Positions 1 to 7,513 of a stretch of DNA of 64,000 nt are shown one piece after another; position 1 is the stretch's first letter, and the number at the start of each line of letters is the position of its first letter. Below the pieces are notes generated by a model, which did no database searches, had not been told where the DNA came from, and saw only the letters and a program-made list of their open reading frames with translations. The stretch is from JALUZX01 sp964561605. Its GTDB lineage: Bacteria > Planctomycetota > UBA1135 > JALUZX01. The translations under genes and the position numbers were made by a program. The stretch spans positions 1 through 64,000 of the forward strand of contig CAZLQD010000036.1 of assembly GCA_964561605.1 (NCBI GenBank), read 5' to 3'.

Positions 1-692
1 CCCAGGAAGGTCCGGGCTTCTTCCGGGGTGCCCCGGAAGGCGATCCTTCCCTTGGAGAGGAGGAGGACCCGCTGGGCCAGGTGGAAGGCCTCCTCCCTGT
101 CGTGGGTGATGTAGAGGAGGGTGAAGCGGAGCTCTTCCTGGAGGCGGAGGATCTCGGCCCGGAGCTTCTTCCTGAGATCGAAGTCCAGGGAGGAGAGGGG
201 CTCGTCCATGAGGAGGAGGTCCGGGCGGAGGACCAGGGCCCGGGCTAGGGCGACCCTTTGCTGCTGGCCCCCCGAGAGCTGGGAGGGCTTGCGCCGGGCG
301 AATTCCCCGATTCCGAGGAGGGCCAGGGTCTCGCCGATGCGCCTGTCTCTCTCTTCCCTTGGAACCTTCCTGGCCTCGAGGCCGAACTCCAGGTTTCCCC
401 GGACCGTAAGATGGGGCCAGAGGGCGAGGTCTTGGAAGACCACCCCGAGGTTTCTCTCTTCCGGGGGGGCCAGGATCCGGCCCGGACCCGAAACCTCCCT
501 TCCCCCCAGGAGGATCCTTCCCTTCGCGGGAGGTAGAAAGCCCGCCAGGAGCCTGAGAAGGGTGGTCTTGCCGCAGCCCGAGGGGCCCAGGACGGCGACC
601 CTTTCTCCTTCCCCAACGCGGAGGTCCAGGCCTTCCAGGACGGGTCCTCCCTTGTAGGAGAAGGAGACGCCTTCCATTTCCACCAGGTTCAC
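1..692 (-). CDS. ABC transporter ATP-binding protein, Fe3+/spermidine/sulfate type (3' end outside window)
   Basis: Cytoplasmic ATPase that would drive the importer formed with the two genes upstream. Reading the minus strand from a GTG at 692, I see Walker A GPSGCGKTT (residues 36-44), a Q-loop VFQD, signature LSGGQQQR, Walker B LLLMDEP with D-loop SSLD, and the H-loop ITHD, in the order and spacing of a complete nucleotide-binding domain. The reading frame is still open at position 1, so any C-terminal TOBE-like domain is not visible. The GTG start overlaps the permease stop as GTGA, so translation is probably coupled. The FQDLALWPHLTV segment resembles ATPases of the ferric iron, putrescine and sulfate importers; the substrate is inferred only from the neighbours. 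Confidence 0.9.
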   Translation of the reverse strand, partial: MNLVEMEGVSFSYKGGPVLEGLDLRVGEGERVAVLGPSGCGKTTLLRLLAGFLPPAKGRILLGGREVSGPGRILAPPEERNLGVVFQDLALWPHLTVRGNLEFGLEARKVPREERDRRIGETLALLGIGEFARRKPSQLSGGQQQRVALARALVLRPDLLLMDEPLSSLDFDLRKKLRAEILRLQEELRFTLLYITHDREEAFHLAQRVLLLSKGRIAFRGTPEEARTFL

Positions 693-2284
693 CGGGTTTC
701 CTCCTTGGGGGTACGGGCCATGAGGGTGAAGAGGAGGGCCGCCGGGAAGAGGACGGAGGCGGCCATGATCACGCAGAGGGCCGAGACCAGGCGGGGACTC
801 CCGTTGGCCATGAGCGTGAAGATCCGCACGGGCAGGGTCTCCCCGCCAGGAGGGTGGACCATCATGGTGATCCCCGTGTCTCTCAGGCAGAAGAGGAAGG
901 CCGTGAGCCAGGCCGCCAGGATCCCTCGGGCCGCCAGGGGCGCGACGATGAATGCGATCCGGCGGAACCAGCCCGCGCCTGCTGCCTGGGCGGCCTCCTC
1001 CATGGAGGGCGGGAGGAGGGAGAGGCGGGCCGAGACGATCCGGCTGGTCAGGGCGGCGTATTTGGCGGTCCAGCCGAGAAGGAGGATCAGGGGCGTGGCG
1101 TAGACGAAGTTGGTCCAGGGGCGGTTCCAGAGGGAGATGAGGCCCACGGCGATCACCGTGCCGGGAAGGGCGAAGAGGAAGAGGGTCAGCCAGTCCAGGG
1201 CCCGCCAGGCCGGGAGGGCCCTGGTGTGGACCAGGTAGCCGAGAAAGAAGCCCAGGATGGCCAGGAGGGTGGCTCCCAGGGTGGCGAAGAGGAGGCTCCG
1301 AAGGAGGCTGTCTCCGGCTCTTTCGAAAGCCTCCGCGAAGGGAGCCGGCCCTCCCGTCCGGGCCAGGAGGGCGGCGAAAGGTAGGACGACCAGGAAGAGG
1401 GCGGGAAGGGCGGCAAGGAAGAGATACCTTTTTCTGTTTTTCCCCAGGGCGATTCGGGCGGCCGGTCCGGCGCCGGGGGCGGGCCTGAGGGAGGACCACT
1501 TCTTTTCCAGGAAGAGGGCCTCGCCGGCCAGGAGGACCAGGGCGGCCAGGGCCAGGGGGAGGGCCGAGGCGGTGGCGGCCTGGAAGTCGTAGAAGGCGGA
1601 GAACTGGGTGAAACTCTCCACGGGAAAGACGGGGAACCGCAGATAGTTGGGGACGCTGAACTCCCCCAGGGCCATGAGAAAGACGAGAAGGGCCGCCACA
1701 AGGAGACCCGGGAGGACCAGGGGGAGGGTGATGCGCCGGAGGACCTGGGGCCAGGCGGCGGAGACACGGGCCGCTTCCTCCAGGCGTGGATTCACCGCCT
1801 GGAGGGAGAAGAAGGTGAGAAGCATGGGGATGGGCAGGTAGGCCGAGGCAAGGACCAGGACGCACCCGGGCAGGCCGAAGAGGAGATCCGAGGCGGCCTT
1901 GGAGACACCCGGGCCCAGGAGGGGGGAGAGGAGCCCTTCCCTTCCGAGCAGGCCCGCCCAGGAGACGGCCGTGATGTAGGGCGGGACCAGGAGGGGGAGG
2001 AGGAAGAGAAAGAGGAAGGTCCTGCGGAAGGGCAGGTCCGTCTTTCCCAGGAGGATTCCCAGGGGCACGCCCAGGGCGGAGGTGAGGACCGTGACCAGGA
2101 GGGCCAGGGAGAGGCTGTTCCCCATGAGGGTCCACTGGCGCCGCGTGGCAAGGACCCCTTCGTATGCGGAAAGAGAGAAACGCCCGCCTGGGAAGAGGCT
2201 CTGGAAGAGCATGGAGAGAAGGGGAAGGATGCCCGCCACGACGAGGAAGGCGGCGGCAAGGAGGAGGATCCCCTTCCTTCCCAT
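689..2284 (-). CDS. ABC transporter permease, two fused membrane domains (FbpB/ThiP-like)
   Basis: 531-aa inner-membrane permease. Two repeats of about six hydrophobic segments each (roughly residues 1-255 and 290-525) match the double-length permeases of ferric iron and thiamine importers, in which one polypeptide supplies both transmembrane halves. Each half carries an EAA-like loop for contact with the ATPase, LEEAARVSAA in the first and MEEAAQAAGAG in the second. The ATG directly follows the binding-protein stop, and its own stop overlaps the ATPase start, so the three genes form one minus-strand operon: binding protein, permease, ATPase. Confidence 0.88.
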   Translation of the reverse strand: MGRKGILLLAAAFLVVAGILPLLSMLFQSLFPGGRFSLSAYEGVLATRRQWTLMGNSLSLALLVTVLTSALGVPLGILLGKTDLPFRRTFLFLFLLPLLVPPYITAVSWAGLLGREGLLSPLLGPGVSKAASDLLFGLPGCVLVLASAYLPIPMLLTFFSLQAVNPRLEEAARVSAAWPQVLRRITLPLVLPGLLVAALLVFLMALGEFSVPNYLRFPVFPVESFTQFSAFYDFQAATASALPLALAALVLLAGEALFLEKKWSSLRPAPGAGPAARIALGKNRKRYLFLAALPALFLVVLPFAALLARTGGPAPFAEAFERAGDSLLRSLLFATLGATLLAILGFFLGYLVHTRALPAWRALDWLTLFLFALPGTVIAVGLISLWNRPWTNFVYATPLILLLGWTAKYAALTSRIVSARLSLLPPSMEEAAQAAGAGWFRRIAFIVAPLAARGILAAWLTAFLFCLRDTGITMMVHPPGGETLPVRIFTLMANGSPRLVSALCVIMAASVLFPAALLFTLMARTPKEETR

Positions 2285-3307
2285 CTACAGCCCCGCCCAG
2301 GACTCGAGGAAGGGCTGGATCCGGACCAGGGTGCGGGCCACCCGAGCGTAGTCCACCTTCATGACCCGGATCTCTTCGAGGGGCCTCAGCTCCTTCGGAG
2401 GAGGCACGCCGGGCCTCAGGGGGAGCTGGGCGCAGTCGGCCCGGGCCAGGGCGGCCTCGGTCTTTCTGGAGAGGAGGTAGTCGATGAGCCTCTTCGCTTC
2501 CTCGGGGTGGGGGCCCCCCCGGATGAGGACCACCGTATTGGGCACCAGGAAGCATCCTGCGCCGCCCCTGTCCTGGTCCGGATAGACCAGTTCCACCGGT
2601 CTTCCCCGGCGCATCCGGTTGACCACGTCGTCGCTGTCCACCAGGCTGAAGTCGTATTTTCCCGAGGCCACGAGATCGGCGCTCTCGCCGTTGTCGGTGG
2701 AGATGGCCACCCGGTTCTCCTTGAGGCCCGCCAGGAAGGCCTTGGCCCTCTCCTCCCCCCAGAGGGTGAAGAGGGCCGCCACGTGGGAGGTGGTGGTGCC
2801 GAAGAGGGGGTTGGCGATCACGGCCCTTCCCTTCCAGGCCGGGTCGGTGAAGGCCCGGATCCCGGAAGGCTTCTTCTCGAGTCCCCTGCGGACCACGAGC
2901 ACCCTGAGCCGGGCGGAGAAGCCCGTCCAGTATCCCTCGGGGTCCTTGAAGGCGGGAGGGATGTCTTTCGCCTCGGGGGAGACGTAGGGAGCGGCCACGC
3001 CCTTTTGCTTGAGCACTTCCGCCCGGATGGGCTCGTTGGCCCAGTATACGTCGGCCTGGGGGTTGTCCTTCTCGGCGAGAAGGCGGTTCATCACGCCCGT
3101 ACTCTTGGCCTCCTCCGTGTCGTAGAGGGCCTTCACCCGGATCCCCGTCTCTTTCTCGAAGGCCTTCAGGACGGGCTCGGAGAAGACCTGGTCCTCCGAG
3201 ACGTAGACCACCACCGTCTTGGTGCCCCCCGGGGAACAGGAGGGAAGGAGGCCCGCCGGGAGGAGCCAGGCCAGGAGGGCTGCGAGAGAGAGAAAGATTC
3301 GATCCAT
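2285..3307 (-). CDS. Lipoprotein substrate-binding protein of the ABC importer (FbpA/FutA-like)
   Basis: 340-aa extracytoplasmic solute-binding protein. The N-terminus is a lipoprotein signal with lipobox LPSC (Cys24 would be lipidated). The mature part has the extracellular solute-binding family 1 pattern, with VVVYVSEDQVFSEPVLKAFE at the start of lobe 1, ADVYWANEP, and a closing YPDQ..GAGCFLVPNTV hinge region seen in ferric-iron, 2-aminoethylphosphonate and thiamine binding proteins. I cannot place the pair of iron-ligating Tyr residues with certainty, so iron is the best guess rather than a firm call. It is the first gene of the importer operon. Confidence 0.82.
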   Translation of the reverse strand: MDRIFLSLAALLAWLLPAGLLPSCSPGGTKTVVVYVSEDQVFSEPVLKAFEKETGIRVKALYDTEEAKSTGVMNRLLAEKDNPQADVYWANEPIRAEVLKQKGVAAPYVSPEAKDIPPAFKDPEGYWTGFSARLRVLVVRRGLEKKPSGIRAFTDPAWKGRAVIANPLFGTTTSHVAALFTLWGEERAKAFLAGLKENRVAISTDNGESADLVASGKYDFSLVDSDDVVNRMRRGRPVELVYPDQDRGGAGCFLVPNTVVLIRGGPHPEEAKRLIDYLLSRKTEAALARADCAQLPLRPGVPPPKELRPLEEIRVMKVDYARVARTLVRIQPFLESWAGL

Positions 3308-3370
3308 GGGCGGCTTTCGCTCGGGAAGGGAGTTCGTCGGGAGAAGGAAAAGGAATTCTACCTGGGAGGA

Positions 3371-3390
3371 GGGCCCGGCCGGCCGGGCCC
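3371..3390. repeat. 20-bp perfect GC palindrome between nhaA and the importer operon
   Basis: A perfect palindrome made only of G and C (5' half GGGCCCGGCC) lies downstream of nhaA and 64 bp upstream of the binding-protein gene. On the minus strand it could fold as a hairpin at the end of the nhaA transcript, but no U-run follows on that strand; TTT follows on the plus strand. It may be a weak terminator or a protein site. Confidence 0.4.
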
Positions 3391-3444
3391 TTTCTGAATT
3401 TTTCCTGAACCCTCCCCCCGGTGGGAGGGGGGGCTCCTCCGGGT

Positions 3445-4659
3445 TCAGCCGGTCCTCTTCCGGTTCAAGGCAAGGCGAAGGACCAGGTAGCCCAGGATTC
3501 CCGAGAGGAGGGAGCCCGCAAGGATTCCCAGGCGGTCCAGGCCGTGGGAGCCTCCTCCCTCCTCGAAGGCCAGGGAGGCGATGAAGAGACTCATGGTGAA
3601 GCCGATCCCGCAGAGGATGGAGGTTCCGAAAAGAAGGGGCCAGCCCGTCCCCTCGGGAAGGACGGCGGCCTTGAGCCGGACCGCCAGGGCGGAGAAGCCG
3701 AGGACACCGGCGGTCTTTCCCAGGAGGAGACCGGCGGCGATTCCCAGGGGCAGGGGCTGGAAGAGGTCCGAGAAGGAAAGTCCCTCCAGGGAGACCCCGG
3801 CGTTGGCGAAGGCGAAGAGGGGGAGGATCCCGAAGGCCACCCAGGGATGGAGGTCGTGCTCCAGGCGGCGCAGGAGTGAACTCCTTGGATCGGGGCTCTC
3901 TCCCTCTCCTTTCTTTCCCAGGGGTATGAAGAGAGCCAGGACCACGCCGGCCAGGGTGGCGTGGACCCCGGACTTCAGGACGGCCACCCAGAGGGGCACG
4001 CCCAGGAGGAAATAGGGGGCGGGCCGTTTCACGCCGAGGCGGTTCAGGAGGGCCAGGCCCAGGAGAAAGAGGCCCGCCGCGGCAAGGGAAGGCAGGGACA
4101 ATCCGCCGGAATAGAAAAGGGCGATCACCACGACGGCTCCCAGGTCGTCGAAGATGGCCACGCTCAAGAGGAAGGCCTTGAGGCCCGCAGGGACTCTCTT
4201 TCCCAGGAGGGAGAGCACCCCCAGGGCGAAGGCGATGTCCGTGGCCGTGGGAACGGCCCAGGCCTTCAGGGCCACAGGATCCTTCCTGTTGAAGAAGAGG
4301 AAGACCAGGGCCGGGAGGGCCATTCCCCCCAGGGCGGCGAAGGCGGGGAGCACGGCCTTCCCCGGGCTGGAGAGGTGGCCCTCCAGGACCTCCCTCTTGA
4401 GTTCGAGCCCCACGAGGAAGAAGAAGACCGCCATCAGGCCGTCGTTGATCCAGAGGAGAAGGGGCTTGGAGAGGGCCGCGGAGCCGATCCGGATCGAGAA
4501 GGGGAGCTCCAGGAAGGAGGTGTAGATCCCTCTCAAGGGGGAGTTGGCCGCCAGGAGGGCCAGGACGGCCCCCGCCATGAGGAGGATGCCTCCGGCGGCT
4601 TCGAGGCGGAGAAAGCTCTCCAGGGCGCTCTGGATTCGGTTCAGCCTTGGGGATTCCAT
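3445..4659 (-). CDS. nhaA: Na+/H+ antiporter NhaA
   Basis: 404-aa inner-membrane antiporter that exports Na+ (or Li+) in exchange for protons. Family signatures are unmistakable: INDGLMAVFFFLVGLELKRE near the N-terminus, the unwound-helix region PTATDIAFALGVL, and SVAIFDDLGAVVVIALFY with the two adjacent Asp residues that bind the ion, ending in GIGFTMSLFIASLAF. I chose the ATG at 4659, which has GGAGG about 7 nt upstream and gives the usual family length; the open frame continues upstream to 5085 but that part is GC-rich non-homologous sequence. It is divergent from the secreted lyase-like gene at 4865. Confidence 0.95.
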   Translation of the reverse strand: MESPRLNRIQSALESFLRLEAAGGILLMAGAVLALLAANSPLRGIYTSFLELPFSIRIGSAALSKPLLLWINDGLMAVFFFLVGLELKREVLEGHLSSPGKAVLPAFAALGGMALPALVFLFFNRKDPVALKAWAVPTATDIAFALGVLSLLGKRVPAGLKAFLLSVAIFDDLGAVVVIALFYSGGLSLPSLAAAGLFLLGLALLNRLGVKRPAPYFLLGVPLWVAVLKSGVHATLAGVVLALFIPLGKKGEGESPDPRSSLLRRLEHDLHPWVAFGILPLFAFANAGVSLEGLSFSDLFQPLPLGIAAGLLLGKTAGVLGFSALAVRLKAAVLPEGTGWPLLFGTSILCGIGFTMSLFIASLAFEEGGGSHGLDRLGILAGSLLSGILGYLVLRLALNRKRTG

Positions 4660-4864
4660 GGGGCCTCCGGGATTTCTGGGGGGGGGAAGGGCCTTCCCAG
4701 GCGGGAGCCTTTCACCATCTTTGGGCCCGGGGAAGAGAAGGACAAGGCCGGGTCCCATCGTTCGTTCGAATTTTGTTAGATCCGGAGGAGAGCAGAGCTT
4801 TTCCCTTGGGCCGGTTTTCCCCCGCGGGAGAATGGGCGGGGGAGGATGGAAGCGAGGTCGACTC

Positions 4865-6403
4865 ATGAAAGATGTAGGACGCCTGTTTCGTACTGCCTTC
4901 TCCGGCTGTGGCAAGGGGCGTGCAGGGGCCTTCCTTTCCTTCGTCCTGGCCCTGGCGCCCGGGAACGTTCCCGGTGAGCCTCCCCTGGTGACCCTGAGCG
5001 CCTCGAAGCTCAGGGGATCCCCGGGAGAGAGGATCCGGATCTCCTGGAAGATCGATCCCAAGGGGCACAGGATCGACAGGATCACCCTTCGAATGGACGG
5101 GGAGCCCGTCCGGTGGAAGAGTCCCCACGTCTGGAAGGCCCGGCCGGGGATGCACGTCTTCCACGTCCAGGTCCGCTGGGGCGGGGACCTCCACGGGAGG
5201 ATCCGTCCTTTCGTCCTGAACTACCTGGTGTTCCGGATCGACGGATGGAGGGGGCGTTTTCGCCACCCGGGGATCTACAATTCGGCGGAGGAGCTGGATC
5301 GGATCCGCGAGAACGTAACCGGCAAGAATCCCCATCCCATGAAGATCGGCTGGAAGGCCATGCTGGAGGACAGGAGTTCCAAGGTCTCGGGGGGGCTTCC
5401 CTACTCAAGTCCCGCTTGGAAGCCCCACCCCGTGCCGGTGGTCACCCCCGCGGGGGGGCATCCGAGCAAGATGTGGTTCCGCGACGACGCCCTCGCGGCC
5501 TACGCCCACGTCCTCCAGTGGGTGGTGACGGGAAAGATGGAGCACGCCCGGAAGGCCATGAAGATCTACAACGCCTGGAGCGCCGTCTTCCGGGACGTGA
5601 TCACCGAGAACGGCGACGTGTACAAGAACCTCTATACCTCCTGGGTGGCCAACGACTGGGTGGCCGGCGCGGAGATCCTCCGGCACTACAAGGGAGGCGC
5701 CGCCGGGTGGAAGACCAAGGACGTGGCCCGGTTCGAAAGGATGTGCCGGGTCCTGGCACGGCTTTCCCTGGAATGGATCGGGTACGTAGGCGGACCTTAC
5801 GGCAACCAGAACCAAGGAACCTCCACGGCCCGGACCAGGCTCGCCCTTGGAGTCTTCCTGGACGATCGGGCCCTCTTCGATTCGGGCCTGCGCCTCCTCT
5901 TCGGGATCCAGTTCGGGAACAGGAGAGTCATGGAGAGGCACGGCCGGCCGGTGAACCTGGTGGGGCTCACCGTGGCCTCAAACGGGGAGATCATGGAGTT
6001 CAACCGGGACCCTGCCCACGGCACGGGATCCTTCAACATGCTGGTGACGGCGGCGGAGATCCTCCGCCACCAGGACGTGCCCGCACGGTTCCGCCTCTAC
6101 GACCTGAAATTTCCGGGAGACGAGGTCCCGCGCCTCTTGAAGGGATCGGAATTCGCCGCCCGATCCTTCTTGAAAGGAGTGATTCCCATCTCCACCAATC
6201 CAAGGTTCCGGAACCGGGTGAAGGGCGAATACAGCGAACTCATCCTCAACTACTACCGGTATCTTTCCCCCAAGTCCTATCCTTGCCCCTGGACCCGGAA
6301 GGCCAACCGTGTCTTCCGTCCCCTCCTTTCGTACGGCGGATACACCCTTCCCTGGACCACCCTGACCCACGCCGATCTCTCCGGTCCTTCCCTGCGCCGT
6401 TAG
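4865..6403 (+). CDS. Secreted alginate-lyase/heparinase-like (alpha/alpha toroid) protein
   Basis: 512 aa. An N-terminal hydrophobic stretch (AGAFLSFVLALAPG) suggests export. Residues about 35-125 look like a beta-rich accessory domain. From residue about 135 the sequence follows the alginate lyase-like toroid pattern: HPGIYNSAEELDRIRENV, MWFRDDALAAYAHVLQWVVTGK, SWVANDWVAGAEILRHY, and NQNQGT at residues 314-319, the position where such lyases carry a conserved Asn/His. The likely role is polysaccharide beta-elimination outside the cytoplasm, but the catalytic Tyr and His are not confidently identified. The ATG at 4865 was chosen because it precedes the export signal; ATG 4832 is an alternative. 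It stands alone, divergent from nhaA. Confidence 0.65.
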   Translation: MKDVGRLFRTAFSGCGKGRAGAFLSFVLALAPGNVPGEPPLVTLSASKLRGSPGERIRISWKIDPKGHRIDRITLRMDGEPVRWKSPHVWKARPGMHVFHVQVRWGGDLHGRIRPFVLNYLVFRIDGWRGRFRHPGIYNSAEELDRIRENVTGKNPHPMKIGWKAMLEDRSSKVSGGLPYSSPAWKPHPVPVVTPAGGHPSKMWFRDDALAAYAHVLQWVVTGKMEHARKAMKIYNAWSAVFRDVITENGDVYKNLYTSWVANDWVAGAEILRHYKGGAAGWKTKDVARFERMCRVLARLSLEWIGYVGGPYGNQNQGTSTARTRLALGVFLDDRALFDSGLRLLFGIQFGNRRVMERHGRPVNLVGLTVASNGEIMEFNRDPAHGTGSFNMLVTAAEILRHQDVPARFRLYDLKFPGDEVPRLLKGSEFAARSFLKGVIPISTNPRFRNRVKGEYSELILNYYRYLSPKSYPCPWTRKANRVFRPLLSYGGYTLPWTTLTHADLSGPSLRR

Positions 6404-6525
6404 AACAAGGCGTTTTCTTTCCCCGACGTCGTGGAGGTTGCGGCTCTCCGAGGGGCCATTCCCGCCGGTCCACACCGACGGGGCTTCCCGTCCCAGGTTC
6501 GGGGCCGGTTTGGTAGGATGGGGGG

Positions 6526-7509
6526 ATGGTGCCTTCCAGGGAGAAGAGCGGGCCCGGCCGGCCCGAAGCGAAGGCCCCCTTCGGCGGGGGCGGAAGGAAG
6601 GCTCCGGCCGGGGGGCTCGTCTTCGACGTCAAGCGCTTCGCCATCCACGACGGGCCCGGGATCCGGACGACCCTCTTCTTCAAGGGTTGCCCCCTCCGCT
6701 GTCCCTGGTGCCACAACCCGGAGAGCCTCCTTCCCCGGCGGGAACTGGTCTTCCACGGGGAGCGGTGCCTCCTTTGCCGGGCCTGCCTGGAGGCCTGCCC
6801 CACCGGGGCGGCCTCCCTGGAGCCGGGAAAGGCCCCGGCCGACGGGGAGCGATGCAACCTCTCGGGGGCCTGCGTGGAGGCCTGTCCTCCGGGGGCCCGG
6901 GAGATCCTCGGGCGGTGGATCACCCTGGAGGAGGCCCTGGCCGAGCTGGAGCGGGACCGGGTCTTCTTCCAGGAGTCCGGCGGGGGGGTGACCTTCTCCG
7001 GAGGAGAGCCCCTGGCCCAGGCGGACTTCCTGGAGTCCCTCCTCTCGGCCTGCCGGGAGCGGGGCCTCCATACCGCCCTGGACACCACCCTCTTCGCCCC
7101 GCCGGAAGTGGTGGGGAGGATGCTCCCTCTGGCCGATCTCTGGCTCGTGGACCTGAAGCACATGGATTCCCGGGTCCACCGGCGTTTCACGGGGGTGCCC
7201 AACGAGGGGATCCTGGAGAACCTCCGCCTCCTGGCCTCCCGGGGAGGGCGGATCTTCGCCAGGATCCCCCTGGTGCCGGGCTTCAACGACTCCCGGGAGA
7301 ACCTGGAGGCGGCGGCGGACTTCCTCCGGGAGATGGGAGAGGCCGTTGAGGAGGTGGATCTCCTGCCCTACCACAAGGGTGGGGTGCACAAGCTCTCCTG
7401 GCTTCCCGGAAGGCCCGGCCCCTGGGAGGGCGGGCCGGCGGGCCCGGGAGTGGAGGAGGCCCTGGAGATCTTCCGGTCCAGAGGATTCGAGACGAAACGA
7501 GGCGGATGA
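6526..7509 (+). CDS. Glycyl-radical enzyme activase (radical SAM, PflA family)
   Basis: 327-aa cytoplasmic enzyme that would use S-adenosylmethionine and a [4Fe-4S] cluster to install the glycyl radical on the partner enzyme encoded 4 nt downstream. The radical SAM motif is C55-x3-C59-x2-C62 (GCPLRCPWCHN), preceded by the family signature IHDGPGIRTT. A ferredoxin-like insert follows: C81-x2-C84-x2-C87-x3-C91 is complete, but the second site reads C110, Ser113, C116, C120, so it lacks one ligand. GGEPLAQ and DLKH match the SAM-binding part of the family. The start at 6526 lies just after a GGATGGGG stretch. Confidence 0.9.
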   Translation: MVPSREKSGPGRPEAKAPFGGGGRKAPAGGLVFDVKRFAIHDGPGIRTTLFFKGCPLRCPWCHNPESLLPRRELVFHGERCLLCRACLEACPTGAASLEPGKAPADGERCNLSGACVEACPPGAREILGRWITLEEALAELERDRVFFQESGGGVTFSGGEPLAQADFLESLLSACRERGLHTALDTTLFAPPEVVGRMLPLADLWLVDLKHMDSRVHRRFTGVPNEGILENLRLLASRGGRIFARIPLVPGFNDSRENLEAAADFLREMGEAVEEVDLLPYHKGGVHKLSWLPGRPGPWEGGPAGPGVEEALEIFRSRGFETKRGG

Positions 7510-7513
7510 CCCC

